DNA of 64,000 bases from Cutaneotrichosporon cavernicola (GCF_030864355.1 NC_083393.1:620001-684000); one strand, 5' to 3'. Positions 22,197 to 33,312 are shown, counted from the stretch's first letter. Notes: generated by a model not told the origin, from the sequence alone. Made by a program: numbers and translations.

Positions 22197-22792
22197 GCGC
22201 GAGTCGCGAGCCGCGAGGGGATGGGTGAAGGCGTGCGGTTGGAGAGGGGGAGGGTTGAGTAGGCCGACGGGAGGCCTCCCACAGAAGACCGGCGAAGCGT
22301 GGCCGTCGCGCGGAGCGAATCGCGACCATGTCTAACATGACGCGACGTGACGACGATCCAACTACACGACAACCTTAAGACTGGCAGCCTCCTGGCCGCA
22401 GCTGCCCGCCACCCCCACCCACTTCCACCAGTAACCTGTAACCAGTACCTCACTCGCTCATTACCGCGCGGCCATCTGACGAGCGCGGCTGAGGCACTGA
22501 CGCAGGCACCCGCGGTCTCACACATTCCACTCGACCATCAACGGGACGACGCGACAACAACATCTTGGCATAATCTTGGGTTTCTTGTTCATCTCAGACA
22601 GCATGCATCTTTGCTCGTTACGCTCTGCATACGTCACCGAGGATCAATGTAGGGTATATGCCCGAAAGAAACTGTCCACAGCTCAAAATGCCAGTACACT
22701 TGTACACGGTGGCCGACGGCGCACCCTGGAGCCGGCAGCCAGAGCGCACTGCCTGCGCACTGCCTCCACCAACTCGCACCTCAGACTCTCCA
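22197..22792. other. Convergent intergenic region
   Basis: The interval lies between the 3' ends of the RWD gene and the next minus-strand gene. No gene or clear repeat was seen. Confidence 0.4.
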
Positions 22793-24105
22793 TTACAGTC
22801 TCCTGCCGGCGGCCTGGGGCGGCGGGCGCTGCATTGGAGGCATGCCGCGCTGCCCGGGAGGAGGCCCGCGCATGTGAGGGTTGTAGCCCTGGGGCGGAGG
22901 CTGTTGCGGTTGGCCGGGGTGGCCCATAGGGTGGTGGCCCATGGGGTGGTGGCCCATGGGGGGCTGGCCCATAGGTGGCCGTCCTTGCATTTGTGGAGGC
23001 GGACCGCGGTAGCCGGCGGGCGGCGCCGTCGATGCGATGCCGGCCCCAGTGGACGCAATGCCGGCGCCCATGCGACCGTTCTGGGGAGGTGCGGCCGCCG
23101 GCGGGAATCCTCTCGTCGCCGCTGGTCCAGGGCCACGCGCCTCTGGACTGGGGCGCATGGCGGGGCTAGGCGCAGTCGACGCGGGCCCCGCACCGGTCTG
23201 CTTTCTCTCGGCAGCTTGGAGGATCTGATCGCTGCGCGTCAGTTAGCATACGACACTAATAACTCACTCAAGGAGGTTGAGGCAGGCGCACGCGACAACC
23301 CATTCGACGCAGTCCTCGTTTCCGACACCAAGGGTCTGCCAGACCTGCTTCTCATCGTCCGTCTTACCCGTGATAGTAATGCGGGTACCGCCACCACGGT
23401 CTTGCGGGTTCTTCTGGATCTTGCCAAACTCGACACGCCGAGGCGGGATCTGGTGACCAGCGTACTTGAAGTAGAACATGGTCCAGTGCTCGGCGTGAGG
23501 GTTGGGCTTGGAGATCTGGTACAACGGCGTGTCATCCTGGTTGACAATCTTGTATGTTGGGTTCATCCGGCCAGTGTTTTCGATAGTCCACCTGAGGTCG
23601 CGCGACGCTTCACAGTGGACAACATTGTTGCGTTGGCTCGACATGGTTGGCAGCGACGAGTTGGAGGTCGCGCCCGCACGCGGCGGCGGAAAGAGCTTGG
23701 CGACGCACAGGTCACCCTGCGGCGACGGGGTAAGGAGGTAGTTGACGCGGTTCTGCATGTCAGTGCCCCTTCCCAACAAGGTACGATACGCACTTCCTCT
23801 GTATGCCTGATGTCAGCTTGGCCGTACGGCGGCACAACTACTCACAGATAGGTGTAGAGTACGTGATTAGGCTGTCCTGAGTCGTCAGTGTCTCGTCCTC
23901 ACCAGCGCAGATTTGCGCGTAAACATACCATGAGGGGTAACGATCAGCGTTGGGAGGTGATTAGGCATCGGCGCATGATGTGGCGATGTGAAGCTGGAGG
24001 AGGCGTCAGTAACATTGGCGGGGATGGAGCTCGTGATGTCAACACATACACCGTGTAGATGGCTTTATGCGATCCGGCAATGTCGGAAGGGCCCGTTTGG
24101 TCCAT
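22793..24105 (-). CDS. Unrecognised conserved-looking protein with Pro/Gly/Met-rich tail
   Basis: I do not recognise the family. Translation from 24105 starts MDQTGPSDIAGSHKAIY. Several small exons joined by consistent introns give segments such as SPHHAPMPNHLPTLIV, QPNHVLYTYL and NRVNYLLTPSPQGDLC. The large central exon (about 23,775-23,265) has a compact region rich in beta-forming and aromatic residues: CEASRDLRWTIENTGRM, YKIVNQDDTPLYQIS, HWTMFYFKYAGHQ. It closes with WQTLGVGNEDCVEWVVAC. The last exon (from about 23,230) is a disordered tail of about 140 residues with repeated PPMG/HHPMGH units. The ordered half may be a small beta-barrel domain (tubby-like or PH-like), but that is only an impression. 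Codon bias supports coding. Confidence 0.7.
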
Positions 24106-26120
24106 GATACGAAGAGTAAGGTGGAGAGTGTGGAGAGTGTGGCGAGCACAAGTAGACGCGTTGGGTAACAGATGAGCAAGAGGACAATGTCAGCACTGGA
24201 TGAACATTGAAAGCAAGAGGTGTGCGAGGAGGTAGATGGAGCACGGGACGCGAGGCGTTGCTCCCGTGCCCCGGCGAGTGGTAAGGTAATGGCACATACC
24301 TGCCATGATGTGGACCGTGTGGGAGTGGTTAAGACAAGTGGGTAGGAGGATGAAGTGGGGATTAACAACAATCCTTGATGGGGGGCTACGGCGTCACGAG
24401 ATCCGTGGGCGGTGGGACAAGGCGATGAGGGAAGACGGAGGTCTGAGCGTCAAGGAAGTTGGTGAGGGTGGGAAGAGTCCAGAGGTCCGGGCGGCCCGGT
24501 TAGTCCTTGATGGGTGAGGGAAGGGCCTGCGAGGTCTGCGAGGTGTGGGAGGTTTGGGTCCGTTGGCGTCGCGTGACAGGTAGTAGAAGGATGCGATGTG
24601 TGATTGTTGTCGGACGAGTTGAAGTGGCAAAGTAGAGTAGAGTAGAGTAGTCAACTAGAGCAAGGAGTGTTAGTGACAGACTGAGAGAGTGATGTCGTGT
24701 GGTCACTTTGTGGCTCTGGGCTCTGTATTGCTGTTGTATTGGTTAGACTATCCTACTGCCTGCATAGTGTGTGTACGTCGTACCCTTGGGTCGTCGACCT
24801 TTTGGGTATATGTTTGGGACTGTGGGTGCTGTGGCATACAAAGGAAGCCTAAAGCTGCAAGGCGTAAAGGTACCAGACCAGAGGTCGGGCAAAGAGTAAG
24901 GCATATCAGGGCTTGGAAAAGGAGTCTGGCCGAACCGACCGGAAGGGCGTATGAGGGAAAAGGGGTAACTCTAGGGTTATCTAGGGGTAGTAGGTACCCA
25001 CACTGCAATAGCACAGCTCAACACTGCTTACGTACAACTAGAATTCCTTGGGCCTAAACCCTTTTTAACCTAAAGGAGGCTTCTCATGCCCGTTCCAGAC
25101 ACCAGGGTAAACGCCCAGAAGCGGAATCAATTTAGAAACCCGACTGTTGGGTCCCGAAGTTTTCGGTACCACGCGGTACATCCATCATCCACATCACATG
25201 CTAGCCTTCCTCCACTGTTATACTACCAGCCCACTCCAATGGGCCACTGGGCCAGTGAGCCACTGGGACTCTTGGTATGACAACTTTGATGCCGATGCAT
25301 ACTCAAATTTAAATGCTCAGCTGCTCACCTGCTCACCTGCTCTCATTCTTTCATTCATCTGTTATGATTTCCACCTGATCATTAGCCTTTCGGCTTGGAC
25401 CCAGGCCCGCCAAAATGATTGGTCTGGATCTCCAAAAAGTGGGGATAAAGGGTTAAGGAATTAAGGAGGGACGCGCCTGTGCCTTGTTCATGTTGGGTGC
25501 CTTGACTTTGCAGGGGTCACGGGATGGCGCGGGACGCGATTGTCCTATATACGCGACGCGACATCATACTCGCTCCCTCATGCACATTAACATGCCATCC
25601 CGTCTTTCTCGAGTACGCTACTTGACGTTGCAACGCTCAACCACTGTCTATGCGGCTGATGACCAGACTCGAGGCAGCCTCGCTACATATCATGTCAACA
25701 GCAGCTCCAAGATCGCATCTCGGGTGTGCTAAACGTGGCGCTGATCCTCTGACGTCCTCGTTGATTGAAACACACTGGGACTGTGGTGTAGTAGACACGA
25801 CCAAAGTGGAATACAAACTGCAAACACGCAAAAATGATCGAATGGGGGTTGCACTTGTTCGCCATCAGTGTTTCCCACGACGTGGGGCGAGGCAAGGTGT
25901 CACCCCCACCATGACTCGCAACAATGACCATCACTCAAACTCTCTCCATCGCACGAGGCGCGGCAGCGTGCAAGCCATACCGGTCGGAGCGTGCGTTTAG
26001 ATGGGACGCCATCGAAGCAAGCTCCCATTACCAGCACAGGATAAACACAAAGCTCTCGCCATCACTCTAGCTGGAGCTGCATAAAGGCCGGCAGCGCGGT
26101 CCATTGTCCTCCCCACCATC
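24106..26120. other. 2-kb interval without convincing genes
   Basis: No long frame has the codon bias of the neighbours. A TATATA near 25,546 precedes a 50-codon frame (25580-25732) that I do not trust. The part from 25,000 to 25,460 is less GC-rich than average. The 3' half should hold the promoter of the BTB gene. Confidence 0.4.
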
Positions 26121-28907
26121 ATGTTCGGTAACCACACCAACCTTCCCCAGCCCCCAGAGCAACCCAACCCGACCAACCTCCCCCAGCCCCTAGAGCAACT
26201 CAGCCCGACCAACCATCCCGACCATTCTGGCCGCAACTCGCCTTGGCCTGCCGTCCTCGACTACGGCGACGCAAGCGCCGACTCACCCCCCCTCCCCCGC
26301 AAGACGAGGCTAGCGATCCCACAGCACGAAGACGGGCCAGTGAGCGAGGGTGATCCGCGCGCACTCACGATCGCCTTGCCGTCGACCTCGCATCAGCGTG
26401 CTGGGCAGGATGACAGCCCCGCCGAGCCGAGCCCGCTCTCTATGCTGGCGGAAGTAGCCCACGATGAGAGGAATGGGATGGACGTTGACGCGCCGACTGA
26501 CCCCACTGTCCATGCCAGCTCCAGTCCACCTTACAGTCCGCACCTATCAGATATCCACCCTTCTAGTGAACAAGAAGTCCGTGATGGCGGTCACAAGCCC
26601 AATGACGACATGGGCGTTGGCTCGGCGGACCTCGCCATCCCCAAAGCCACCATCTTATCACCGCTCACGTCCATCGACTCGACGCCGACCATGACCATGA
26701 CACCATCCAAGTCTCTCGGGAGCCAGGCCGACCCAATCGTCATCGAAGACTCCTCGGACCCCGACACATCCAAGGAGATTCCCCTCTCCACTCATAGACG
26801 TCTCAATAATCTGCCCAACCCAGGGCCATCAATGACCACCGACGCGCCGCGGAGCTCATCAGCCCCCGTCCCTGGTGGAAGGGGTTGGTGGGCGGTGGGG
26901 AGCACGGCGGTAGCGACGCCGCGTGCGCCATCGGTTGATGAGGAGCTCGACAAGGTTGCCGAGCCAGAGCCAGAGGCTAACGAACTTGACCCCTCGCCAC
27001 TTCTCACTCCCGCCCCGAAGATGCGCAGCGGCCTCGGCAAGGGCCTCTCGGTCGTCGTCCCCCCGCCCCCTCAGCCGGAACAACAGGCCACAGAAGCGCA
27101 GGAGGCCACGCCAGTGATGGTGCTACCATCATACCTCCAGCAAATCATTTCGAGTCGTACACCGCGCACACCGGTGTTTGACACGATCAGAGAGAGGCCG
27201 ATCACAGAGATCACAGAGACGGCCGGACAGTCCGAAGTTATGGACCCCGAACCACCCAAGCGCCGCCGTGGTCGGCCGCTCAAAACTGCTGTCCCTCAGA
27301 CTGCCGGTCCCAGTGCCGTTCCTAAAAGTGCTCTCCCCAAGACCAAAGCCGCGCCAAAGAGTGCCGTCCCCAAAGGCAAGGGCAAAGGGAAGAAGCCTGC
27401 CCACGTCGATACCGAGGCTCTTCCACTCCCACCCCGCACACCTCCACCCCGCACACCTCCACCCCGCACACCTCCACCCCGCACACCTCCACCCCGCACT
27501 GTGGCCTCGGAGGACGCGATGTGGAGCCCCCGCGAACTCAAGCAGATTGAGCGGCAGGCAGCCGCGAAAGTTGCAAAGCTCCAGCGCATGGCTACCACAC
27601 CTGGCCGTGTCCAGCAGAGCGAGGACATCGACGTGGAGACTGAGGTACCCGACCCGGAGGTGATTCCAGCGGCGAACAAGTACCAGCCTAACAACAGGCT
27701 CTTTGGAACCGGTTCTGGGGGGCCCGCTCCGGGTACCCGTTCCCAGTTCGGACATGACTACCACGGGCCCCAGGCTGGGCAGCATGGCCACGCCAACTCT
27801 AGCTATGAGCCTCGGGTGCGGTATGGCGGCGTCCAGCAGCATCGTCAGAACCAGGCCGGGTACGCTGACTATCCCGAGCACCCTGGGCAGCCCGAACATG
27901 CTGAGCGCCCCGACCACTTCGAGCAGCACCAGCAGTACCAGCAGCACCAGCACCAGCACCAGCACCAGCACCAGCACCAGCACCAGCACGCCCAGCACCA
28001 GCAGTATCAGCATGATCAACACCCCGGCCCGCATCCCCACGAAGAGCCCAACAACCGCCCACACGTCTCCAATGAGGAGCTAAACCGCATCCTCAGCCCG
28101 CGCCCGCGCCTCACAACTGACCGCGTTCTCTCCGGCTCCAGTGTTGCGCCCCTCGCCGACCTTCCCCCAAACATCTCGTTCGACGACGAGTACACCGTCG
28201 GCGACTTTATCATCATCACATCCGACGATGTCCTCTTCCGCCTCGACGGGCCGGACCTCGCCCACGCCAGCCGCGAGCTGTACGCTGCGCGTGCGCACAC
28301 GCCTTCGGGCGAGCGCTTCCTAGTTCTGCGACATCCCCACGAGAACGCAGCCATGTTCCGTGCCTTCCTGGCTCTCCTTCTGCGCTCAGACTTGCCTATC
28401 GACGGCGACGAGTACACTATTGCCGAGACGCTCCGAGACCTCTTTGCCTTCCTGGACGGCTGGGGTTCGAACAAGATCAAGATCGCGGCCATGATCCTCC
28501 GCGACAAGTTGCCCGGCATGACGCTGGCCATGGCCCTATCTGTCGGCGGGGCTGTCCATGACGACATGATCATCGAGATGGCTCTGCATCGCTGGGCACG
28601 GGTTACGGTGTCTATCGCCGGGCCTGGCGAGGACGTGTGCAAGCCGGGCTTGCCTGGCCATGCGGTGGTCACCGACCCCAAGAACTGGGACTTTGTACGG
28701 TACGAAGCCATGCCACGCGATTACGTGTATGCCCTCGCCTCGGCTTGGGCGGCTACAACGACTACCCGCTTCCTTCCGCACGAGCTTGATGACCTGGTCG
28801 TGCGTAACTTCCGCGAGGCGCTTCGTGACGCGAGGGCCCAGGCGCAGAATCGCAAGCGTGGAGCCGAGGACCGCGTGGGCGGCGAGAAGAAGATGCGGGA
28901 GGAGTAA
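26121..28907 (+). CDS. Large BTB-domain protein with AT-hook and His/Gln repeats
   Basis: This is a single exon of 928 residues. The first two thirds are disordered with many SP/TP sites. An AT-hook-like motif (KRRRGRPLK) occurs near residue 380, suggesting DNA binding and a nuclear location. A five-copy RTPPP repeat lies at about 435-460 and a Gln/His repeat (QHQHQH) at about 600-635. The C-terminal 250 residues contain a basidiomycete-type BTB/POZ domain, FDDEYTVGDFIIITSDDVLF, followed by FLVLRHPHENAAMFRAFLAL and a helical extension. BTB domains mediate dimerisation or recruit Cullin-3. With an AT-hook, a chromatin or transcription role is the more likely inference. The last residues (RKRGAEDRV) look like a basic nuclear signal. 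Such BTB genes are strongly expanded in basidiomycetes. Confidence 0.75.
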   Translation: MFGNHTNLPQPPEQPNPTNLPQPLEQLSPTNHPDHSGRNSPWPAVLDYGDASADSPPLPRKTRLAIPQHEDGPVSEGDPRALTIALPSTSHQRAGQDDSPAEPSPLSMLAEVAHDERNGMDVDAPTDPTVHASSSPPYSPHLSDIHPSSEQEVRDGGHKPNDDMGVGSADLAIPKATILSPLTSIDSTPTMTMTPSKSLGSQADPIVIEDSSDPDTSKEIPLSTHRRLNNLPNPGPSMTTDAPRSSSAPVPGGRGWWAVGSTAVATPRAPSVDEELDKVAEPEPEANELDPSPLLTPAPKMRSGLGKGLSVVVPPPPQPEQQATEAQEATPVMVLPSYLQQIISSRTPRTPVFDTIRERPITEITETAGQSEVMDPEPPKRRRGRPLKTAVPQTAGPSAVPKSALPKTKAAPKSAVPKGKGKGKKPAHVDTEALPLPPRTPPPRTPPPRTPPPRTPPPRTVASEDAMWSPRELKQIERQAAAKVAKLQRMATTPGRVQQSEDIDVETEVPDPEVIPAANKYQPNNRLFGTGSGGPAPGTRSQFGHDYHGPQAGQHGHANSSYEPRVRYGGVQQHRQNQAGYADYPEHPGQPEHAERPDHFEQHQQYQQHQHQHQHQHQHQHQHAQHQQYQHDQHPGPHPHEEPNNRPHVSNEELNRILSPRPRLTTDRVLSGSSVAPLADLPPNISFDDEYTVGDFIIITSDDVLFRLDGPDLAHASRELYAARAHTPSGERFLVLRHPHENAAMFRAFLALLLRSDLPIDGDEYTIAETLRDLFAFLDGWGSNKIKIAAMILRDKLPGMTLAMALSVGGAVHDDMIIEMALHRWARVTVSIAGPGEDVCKPGLPGHAVVTDPKNWDFVRYEAMPRDYVYALASAWAATTTTRFLPHELDDLVVRNFREALRDARAQAQNRKRGAEDRVGGEKKMREE
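27423..27500 (+). repeat. 15-bp coding tandem repeat (RTPPP)
   Basis: About five near-identical copies of cgcacacctccacccc inside the BTB gene encode RTPPP units. Copies are nearly identical at DNA level, so the array is probably young or kept uniform. Confidence 0.85.
27926..28020 (+). repeat. CAGCAC repeat coding Gln-His
   Basis: An almost pure cagcac array in the BTB gene encodes alternating Gln and His. It is prone to length change. Confidence 0.85.
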
Positions 28908-29140
28908 TGTCTATGTACATTGTGTCTGAATAAACGGGGAGAAGAGAGGCAGGGATGGAATGGGGAGGGGCGAGGGGCGAGGTCCGCACAGACACAAAAT
29001 TACAAAATGGAAGAAAAGCAATCGCGTCCCAACCCCAGAGAGATACCTGGGGCGCACACGCTTCTTGTGTCCATCCCTTTGTCCAAACAAACACTCTTAC
29101 CTTCTTCTCCATTTGTTCACTTGACCATCTTATCATCACC

Positions 29141-29948
29141 ATGCCAATTTCGACGACCTACCCACCTCTTTACACCATCTCGCACCCGCCGCCCACGCTG
29201 TCCAAAGTCGCTGGGTCACTTCCAGGCAACGAGGAGACCTTGCTGCTCTTCTCTGCCGACCGAATCCCCTTCCGCATCCCAACACACCAGCTAGCGACGG
29301 CGAGGTGAGTCATCAGTTCCCCATCTTCCCTTACTTCCTGTCATCCCTCAACCTCAACCTCGCCATCTCCCCTCTCATGGCCCTAATCCCAGCACTGCCT
29401 TCCTCTCATCCTCGTCCCTCAACCGCGCAGGTCAGCGTCAACTCCGCTTCTCCGACCCCCGCATCGAAACCTCCTCAATCCTCAACCCCTTCAGCGAGCT
29501 CATCCTCGATGCTGGCCTCACTTCCCCCACCCTTCTAAAACTCAACGTTGCCACCGCCACCGGACTGGTGCGCTTCCTGCAGAAATGGGACTGTCCGGGA
29601 CTGCTTCGTCTCGCACTCGCCTGCATGCACCACGGGTACACGGCTGGCGCGGTCAAGAGCTGGGTCATCTTCATGGCTGCCTGTGTCGCTGAGGACGCGG
29701 ATATCGTCGCTTCCATGCTTAATGATCCCCGTCACGGAGGGTGGAAGCGCGAGGGCCTGTCCAAGGCGGCAGACGACCTCACCCTCGATATCGATGTGCG
29801 TGGATACCCCTTTGAGTGGTGGGCCATGGTACCGGCCGGCTTCCAGTGGGCTGTGGGGAAGGCGATGACTTATGGCGACAAGTATCCCCAGTCGGTGAGG
29901 GGCCGGGGGGACGTGTTCCGCGAGCTGCTCAAGGCGGCTAAGGCTTGA
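29141..29948 (+). CDS. Small BTB-like protein, 239 aa
   Basis: Two exons, 29141-29304 and 29393-29948, join in frame. The N-terminal half has the look of a divergent BTB fold as found in basidiomycete arrays: ETLLLFSADRIPFRIPTHQL, a Ser-rich helix, then RIETSSILNPFSELIL and a helix near FLQKWDCPGLLRLALACMHH. The second half is helical with WVIFMAACVAEDADIV and SKAADDLTLDIDVRG. I cannot assign a partner or role. It lies only 230 bp downstream of the large BTB gene on the same strand and has a similar domain length, so the pair may be related by old duplication, but identity is too low to claim this by eye. Confidence 0.65.
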
Positions 29949-30442
29949 GTCCCAAGAGTGGAGAGAGAGATAAGCCAGCGCCGGCGTGGCTAGTTCTTAG
30001 TTGATCCTAGGCGTACATACACGATCCTCGATGCAAACATCACACATGAGTTTGTGGCACACTAGCATCCCACCTGGTTAACCTGTTAAACCCGACCGTT
30101 ATCGTTCAGCACCCCTTCCCTAACTGCAACGACCACGGCAAGGATAACAACCTCTGGCACGACACCGTCCAGCCCAAGATTACGGAAACGCACGGGATAG
30201 GGGCACAGAACATAGAGGGTGGGGTGGGGTTTGAGGGAGACGGCGATGGGGCGAGCAATGTGCGTCGAGTTGTATCAAGAGACAAAATTGCCTTCACCCA
30301 CTAATCAACCCAACCATTCCGCTTCTCCCAATCATCCGCACAGATCAACATGACCTCCTCGCATGCTCAGACACCCGGCCCAGAACTCTCAACAAGCATA
30401 TAGCCCTGTTCGTTCATTATCGCCAGCTCTCTCCCAAGCACC
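29949..30442. other. Intergenic
   Basis: No feature stands out. A pyrimidine-rich leader precedes the next ATG. Confidence 0.4.
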
Positions 30443-30961
30443 ATGCGCGCCGTCAGCATCTCCACCTGTATCACCGCCTCCAACATTGACGACGACCTTT
30501 GCGGTCTCGTCAACCCCGTCTCCGTCCCCGACATCCAACCCCCCCGCCACATCCTGAACGCCATCCCACCCACAGACCCAGCCGGCCTACTTCAATTCAA
30601 CGCCCGCCATGCCTCGCACCACCTCTCCTCAGCCACCAAGCTCTTGCACCACGCGGACCGCCTAGCGTCGCTCGCTGCGGGATTTGGCGCCCCTCCCCCG
30701 AGGCAGTACTATGCCGCTCGGCTGGAGGGGTGGCAGTATCTCGTCAAGGCGCGGGCTCTTATGAGGGTCGCGACGCATCTTAATGACAACCTGGACGACT
30801 TGGAGCTTAGGGACGACAGGGGGATCGTGGTGGGGGCGGCAAAGCGGAGATACCTCCGCCGTAGGGTTGGGGTGGTCAATGAGATTCTGGAGGAGAAGAT
30901 TGCTGATTTTAGTAAGACCCAGCTGTGGGCCCAGCAGTTAGGTCAAGGCAATTCAAGGTGA
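30443..30961 (+). CDS. Hypothetical helical protein, 172 aa
   Basis: This is a single exon of 172 residues, not recognised. The N-terminus (CITASNIDDDLCGLVNPV) is followed by PRHILNAIPPTDPAGLLQFN. The rest is predicted to be helical, with His-rich HASHHLSSATKLLHHADRL and basic AAKRRYLRRRVGVVNEILEE. There are no signal peptide or membrane segments. Codons end mostly in C or G in the first half. An earlier in-frame ATG is not available after the upstream stop, so the start at 30443 is chosen. It could be a lineage-specific gene next to the BTB pair. Confidence 0.55.
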   Translation: MRAVSISTCITASNIDDDLCGLVNPVSVPDIQPPRHILNAIPPTDPAGLLQFNARHASHHLSSATKLLHHADRLASLAAGFGAPPPRQYYAARLEGWQYLVKARALMRVATHLNDNLDDLELRDDRGIVVGAAKRRYLRRRVGVVNEILEEKIADFSKTQLWAQQLGQGNSR

Positions 30962-31490
30962 GACGAGACGAGACGAGTCGAGACAGGACAGGACAAGACA
31001 AGGTGTAATTAGGGATCAAGACAAGACGGAATCTGAAGAGCAGTAGCCGAGACATGCATAGGATGTATGTCATTTGCCGAGAGTGGTGTCGAGGAAATGA
31101 AGGGAGATGCCGGATCCAGCTTGGATTGCTCATTTCATTTGCACAGCTTGGTGGTCGATTGGTCGATTGTAGGCGAGGATGATACGTGATACGTTGGAGA
31201 CAGCGGTTCAGCGGCCGAAAACCACAACGTAATCCACATTGTGCCTGGAATGCTGGAATGTTCCTGGAAGGCTGTGCGTGATTTGATCGCACCCGCACAG
31301 GTCTAACAGGTTTAAAGCTTTCATACGTCATAACCCATTTGAGTCTAACAGTATTAGTCTCACAAGAATCACAAGGTCAAAGACAAAAGCGGTCCAAGCG
31401 CCTCGCACAAACACTTCCCTTCTTCAACTCGTCAATCTCAATCCTCAATCTCCTCTCTTCTCATTCGATCATCATTCATCCATCCTCACA
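30962..31490. other. Intergenic with gacga/gacag microsatellite
   Basis: Directly after the preceding stop, 30962-31002 is a gagac/gacag purine repeat. The rest is the promoter of the VWA gene, with a pyrimidine-rich leader at 31,400-31,485. Confidence 0.5.
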
Positions 31491-32744
31491 ATGGTGGTCG
31501 GCAAGCTCGCAATCGGCCTCATAGCCTACATGGCTTTCAAGGCTTACACAAAGCAGAAGAAGCAACAGCAGCAGCAACAAGGTGGCGGCGGTGGCATGGC
31601 GCTCATCGGCGGCGCATTGGGCGGCGGGGCAGCCGCATACGGCGCCCAACAGTTCAATGGTCCGAGTCCGGAACGACAAATGATTCTAGATATATTGCGA
31701 CAGTGCGTGCAAGATCAGAACATCCAGGCGTTCTATCCCGACCCGAGGACGCTCGAGGCCATTGCGGACCGGATCATCCAGAGCCGTGCCGTCGAGCGCA
31801 TCGAGTCCCAGTTCCAGCTTAGAACCGGACGCGCACTCGACCTCGTCCAGATTGCGCTGTTTGATGTCGTGCTTCTTATCGACGACTCGGGGAGCATGAA
31901 TGACCGCGCGGTCGGTAAAGACAAGAGCCAGGGAACGCGCATAGATGAGCTCAAGCGGTGAGTTGTTCGGATAACGTGGGCTGTAATGTAAACAGGATTG
32001 CCAGCCCCTGTGCCCCTCCCTACGTTTGTGCGCTGACAGCAGCTTGCTCGACCGCGTCGCGTTCGCATCATCCCTCCTTGACACCGACGGGTTCTCCATG
32101 CGCTTCCTGAACGCCAAAGACGCGCCCAGCAATGTGCGCGACGCCAACCAGGCGCGCAAGATTGTCGACCACCTCACTTTTAAATGCACGTTCTGAATCC
32201 ATCCTTTGTGACTAACAAAAGATATGACGCCCCTCGGCTCGGCATTGCGGGACCGTGTACTCGGCCCGATGATTGTGCAGCCAGCCCAATCAGGCCGCCT
32301 CAAGAAACCAGTCTATGTGATTGTGATAACAGACGGCGAGCCGAACAACCAGCGCGAAAAGGACCTCGTCGGCACGAGTATCATGGAGGCGCGCAACGCC
32401 CTCTCTCGTACGCGGTACGGTGCCGACGCGTTATCCCTCCAATTCGCGCAGGTCGGCGACGACGCCGACGCACTGGCATTCCTCCAGGGCCTCGATAAAC
32501 ACCCCCAGATCGGAGACCTCATTGACCAGACTGCCGGATATGTGCACGAGGCAGCAGAGTACAATGCCGCAACGCGGGGCGACCCCAACGCCGAGCAGTT
32601 CACTCCGGCATTCTGGACCCTCAAGATCCTCCTGGGCGGTATCGACTCGGAGTATGATTCCAAGGATGAGGGACGACAGGTGTACCGCGCGGCAGTGGAC
32701 CAGAGTTGGGCGCAGGCGTGGCAGAATGGTCCGCCAGCGTACGG

Positions 32745-32776
<32 letters not shown>

Positions 32777-33084
32777 TTGGTGGGGGCGGTTATGGCCAGC
32801 CCCAGCAGTTTGGCCAGCAGGGGTATGGTCAGCAGCAGTTTGGCCAGCCCCAGCAGGGCTATGGTCAACAAGGCTATGACCAGTATGGCGGTCAACAACA
32901 GTTTGGTGGTCAGCAGTACGGTCAGCCGCAGGGCCAGTTCGGCGGCGGCGGCGGCGACTACAACCAGCAACAGGGATACGGGCAGCAGTTCAGCCCGCCC
33001 CAGTCACAGAACTTTGGTGGACCTAGCTACGATGTCCGGCCGCCAGCTGGCAGTTACACCCACCCCGGCTACGGCAAGCACTAG
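31491..33084 (+). CDS. von Willebrand factor A domain protein with prion-like tail
   Basis: Exons 31491-31957, 32043-32185 and 32222-33084 give 490 residues. The N-terminus has a possible membrane segment (LAIGLIAYMAFKAY), polyglutamine and a Gly-rich run. The VWA domain follows with the metal-binding DDSGSMN, then MTPLGSALRDRVL and VYVIVITDGEPNN, so the MIDAS DxSxS...T...D pattern is present. The last 120 residues are Gln/Gly/Tyr-rich (YGQQQFGQPQQGYGQQ-like), a prion-like low-complexity tail. The second intron has no usable GT donor. A GC donor at 32186 with AG at 32220-32221 keeps the frame exactly. The family is a common fungal cytosolic VWA group of unknown role. It may scaffold other proteins. 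Confidence 0.85.
32186..32221 (+). other. Probable GC-AG intron, 36 nt
   Basis: The only GT nearby (32190) would shift the frame and place an unsplit mismatch before MTPLGSAL. Using GC at 32186 makes the three exons sum to 1,473 nt, divisible by three. A branch-like gtgactaac lies just before the acceptor. Confidence 0.6.
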
Positions 33085-33312
33085 TTTGTCCGCAATCTCG
33101 GTTCAATGTTAGTCTATAGTAGTGTCCAAACACGAAGACGCATGTGTATATGTCATTGCGATTGGGTTGGAGTTGGGCACGTGTGGTGGGCCGAGAATCC
33201 TCGGTACAGCCAGATGGCCGAATTCATGCCTCATGCCTCATGGACACCGATCTTGGCTGGAGTTTAAATACCGACGTCACAACACGTCCCATCTTCCCAC
33301 AATCCATCCACC

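Noticed and set aside
25580..25732. 50-codon frame 35 bp after a TATATA element
   Set aside because: Codon use is not biased, there is no recognisable peptide feature, and a TATA-like run is expected by chance in this less GC-rich stretch.
29141..30961. Idea that the BTB pair and the next gene form a co-transcribed cluster
   Set aside because: Each gene has its own leader, and spacing is normal for independent genes. Fungal operons are not expected.
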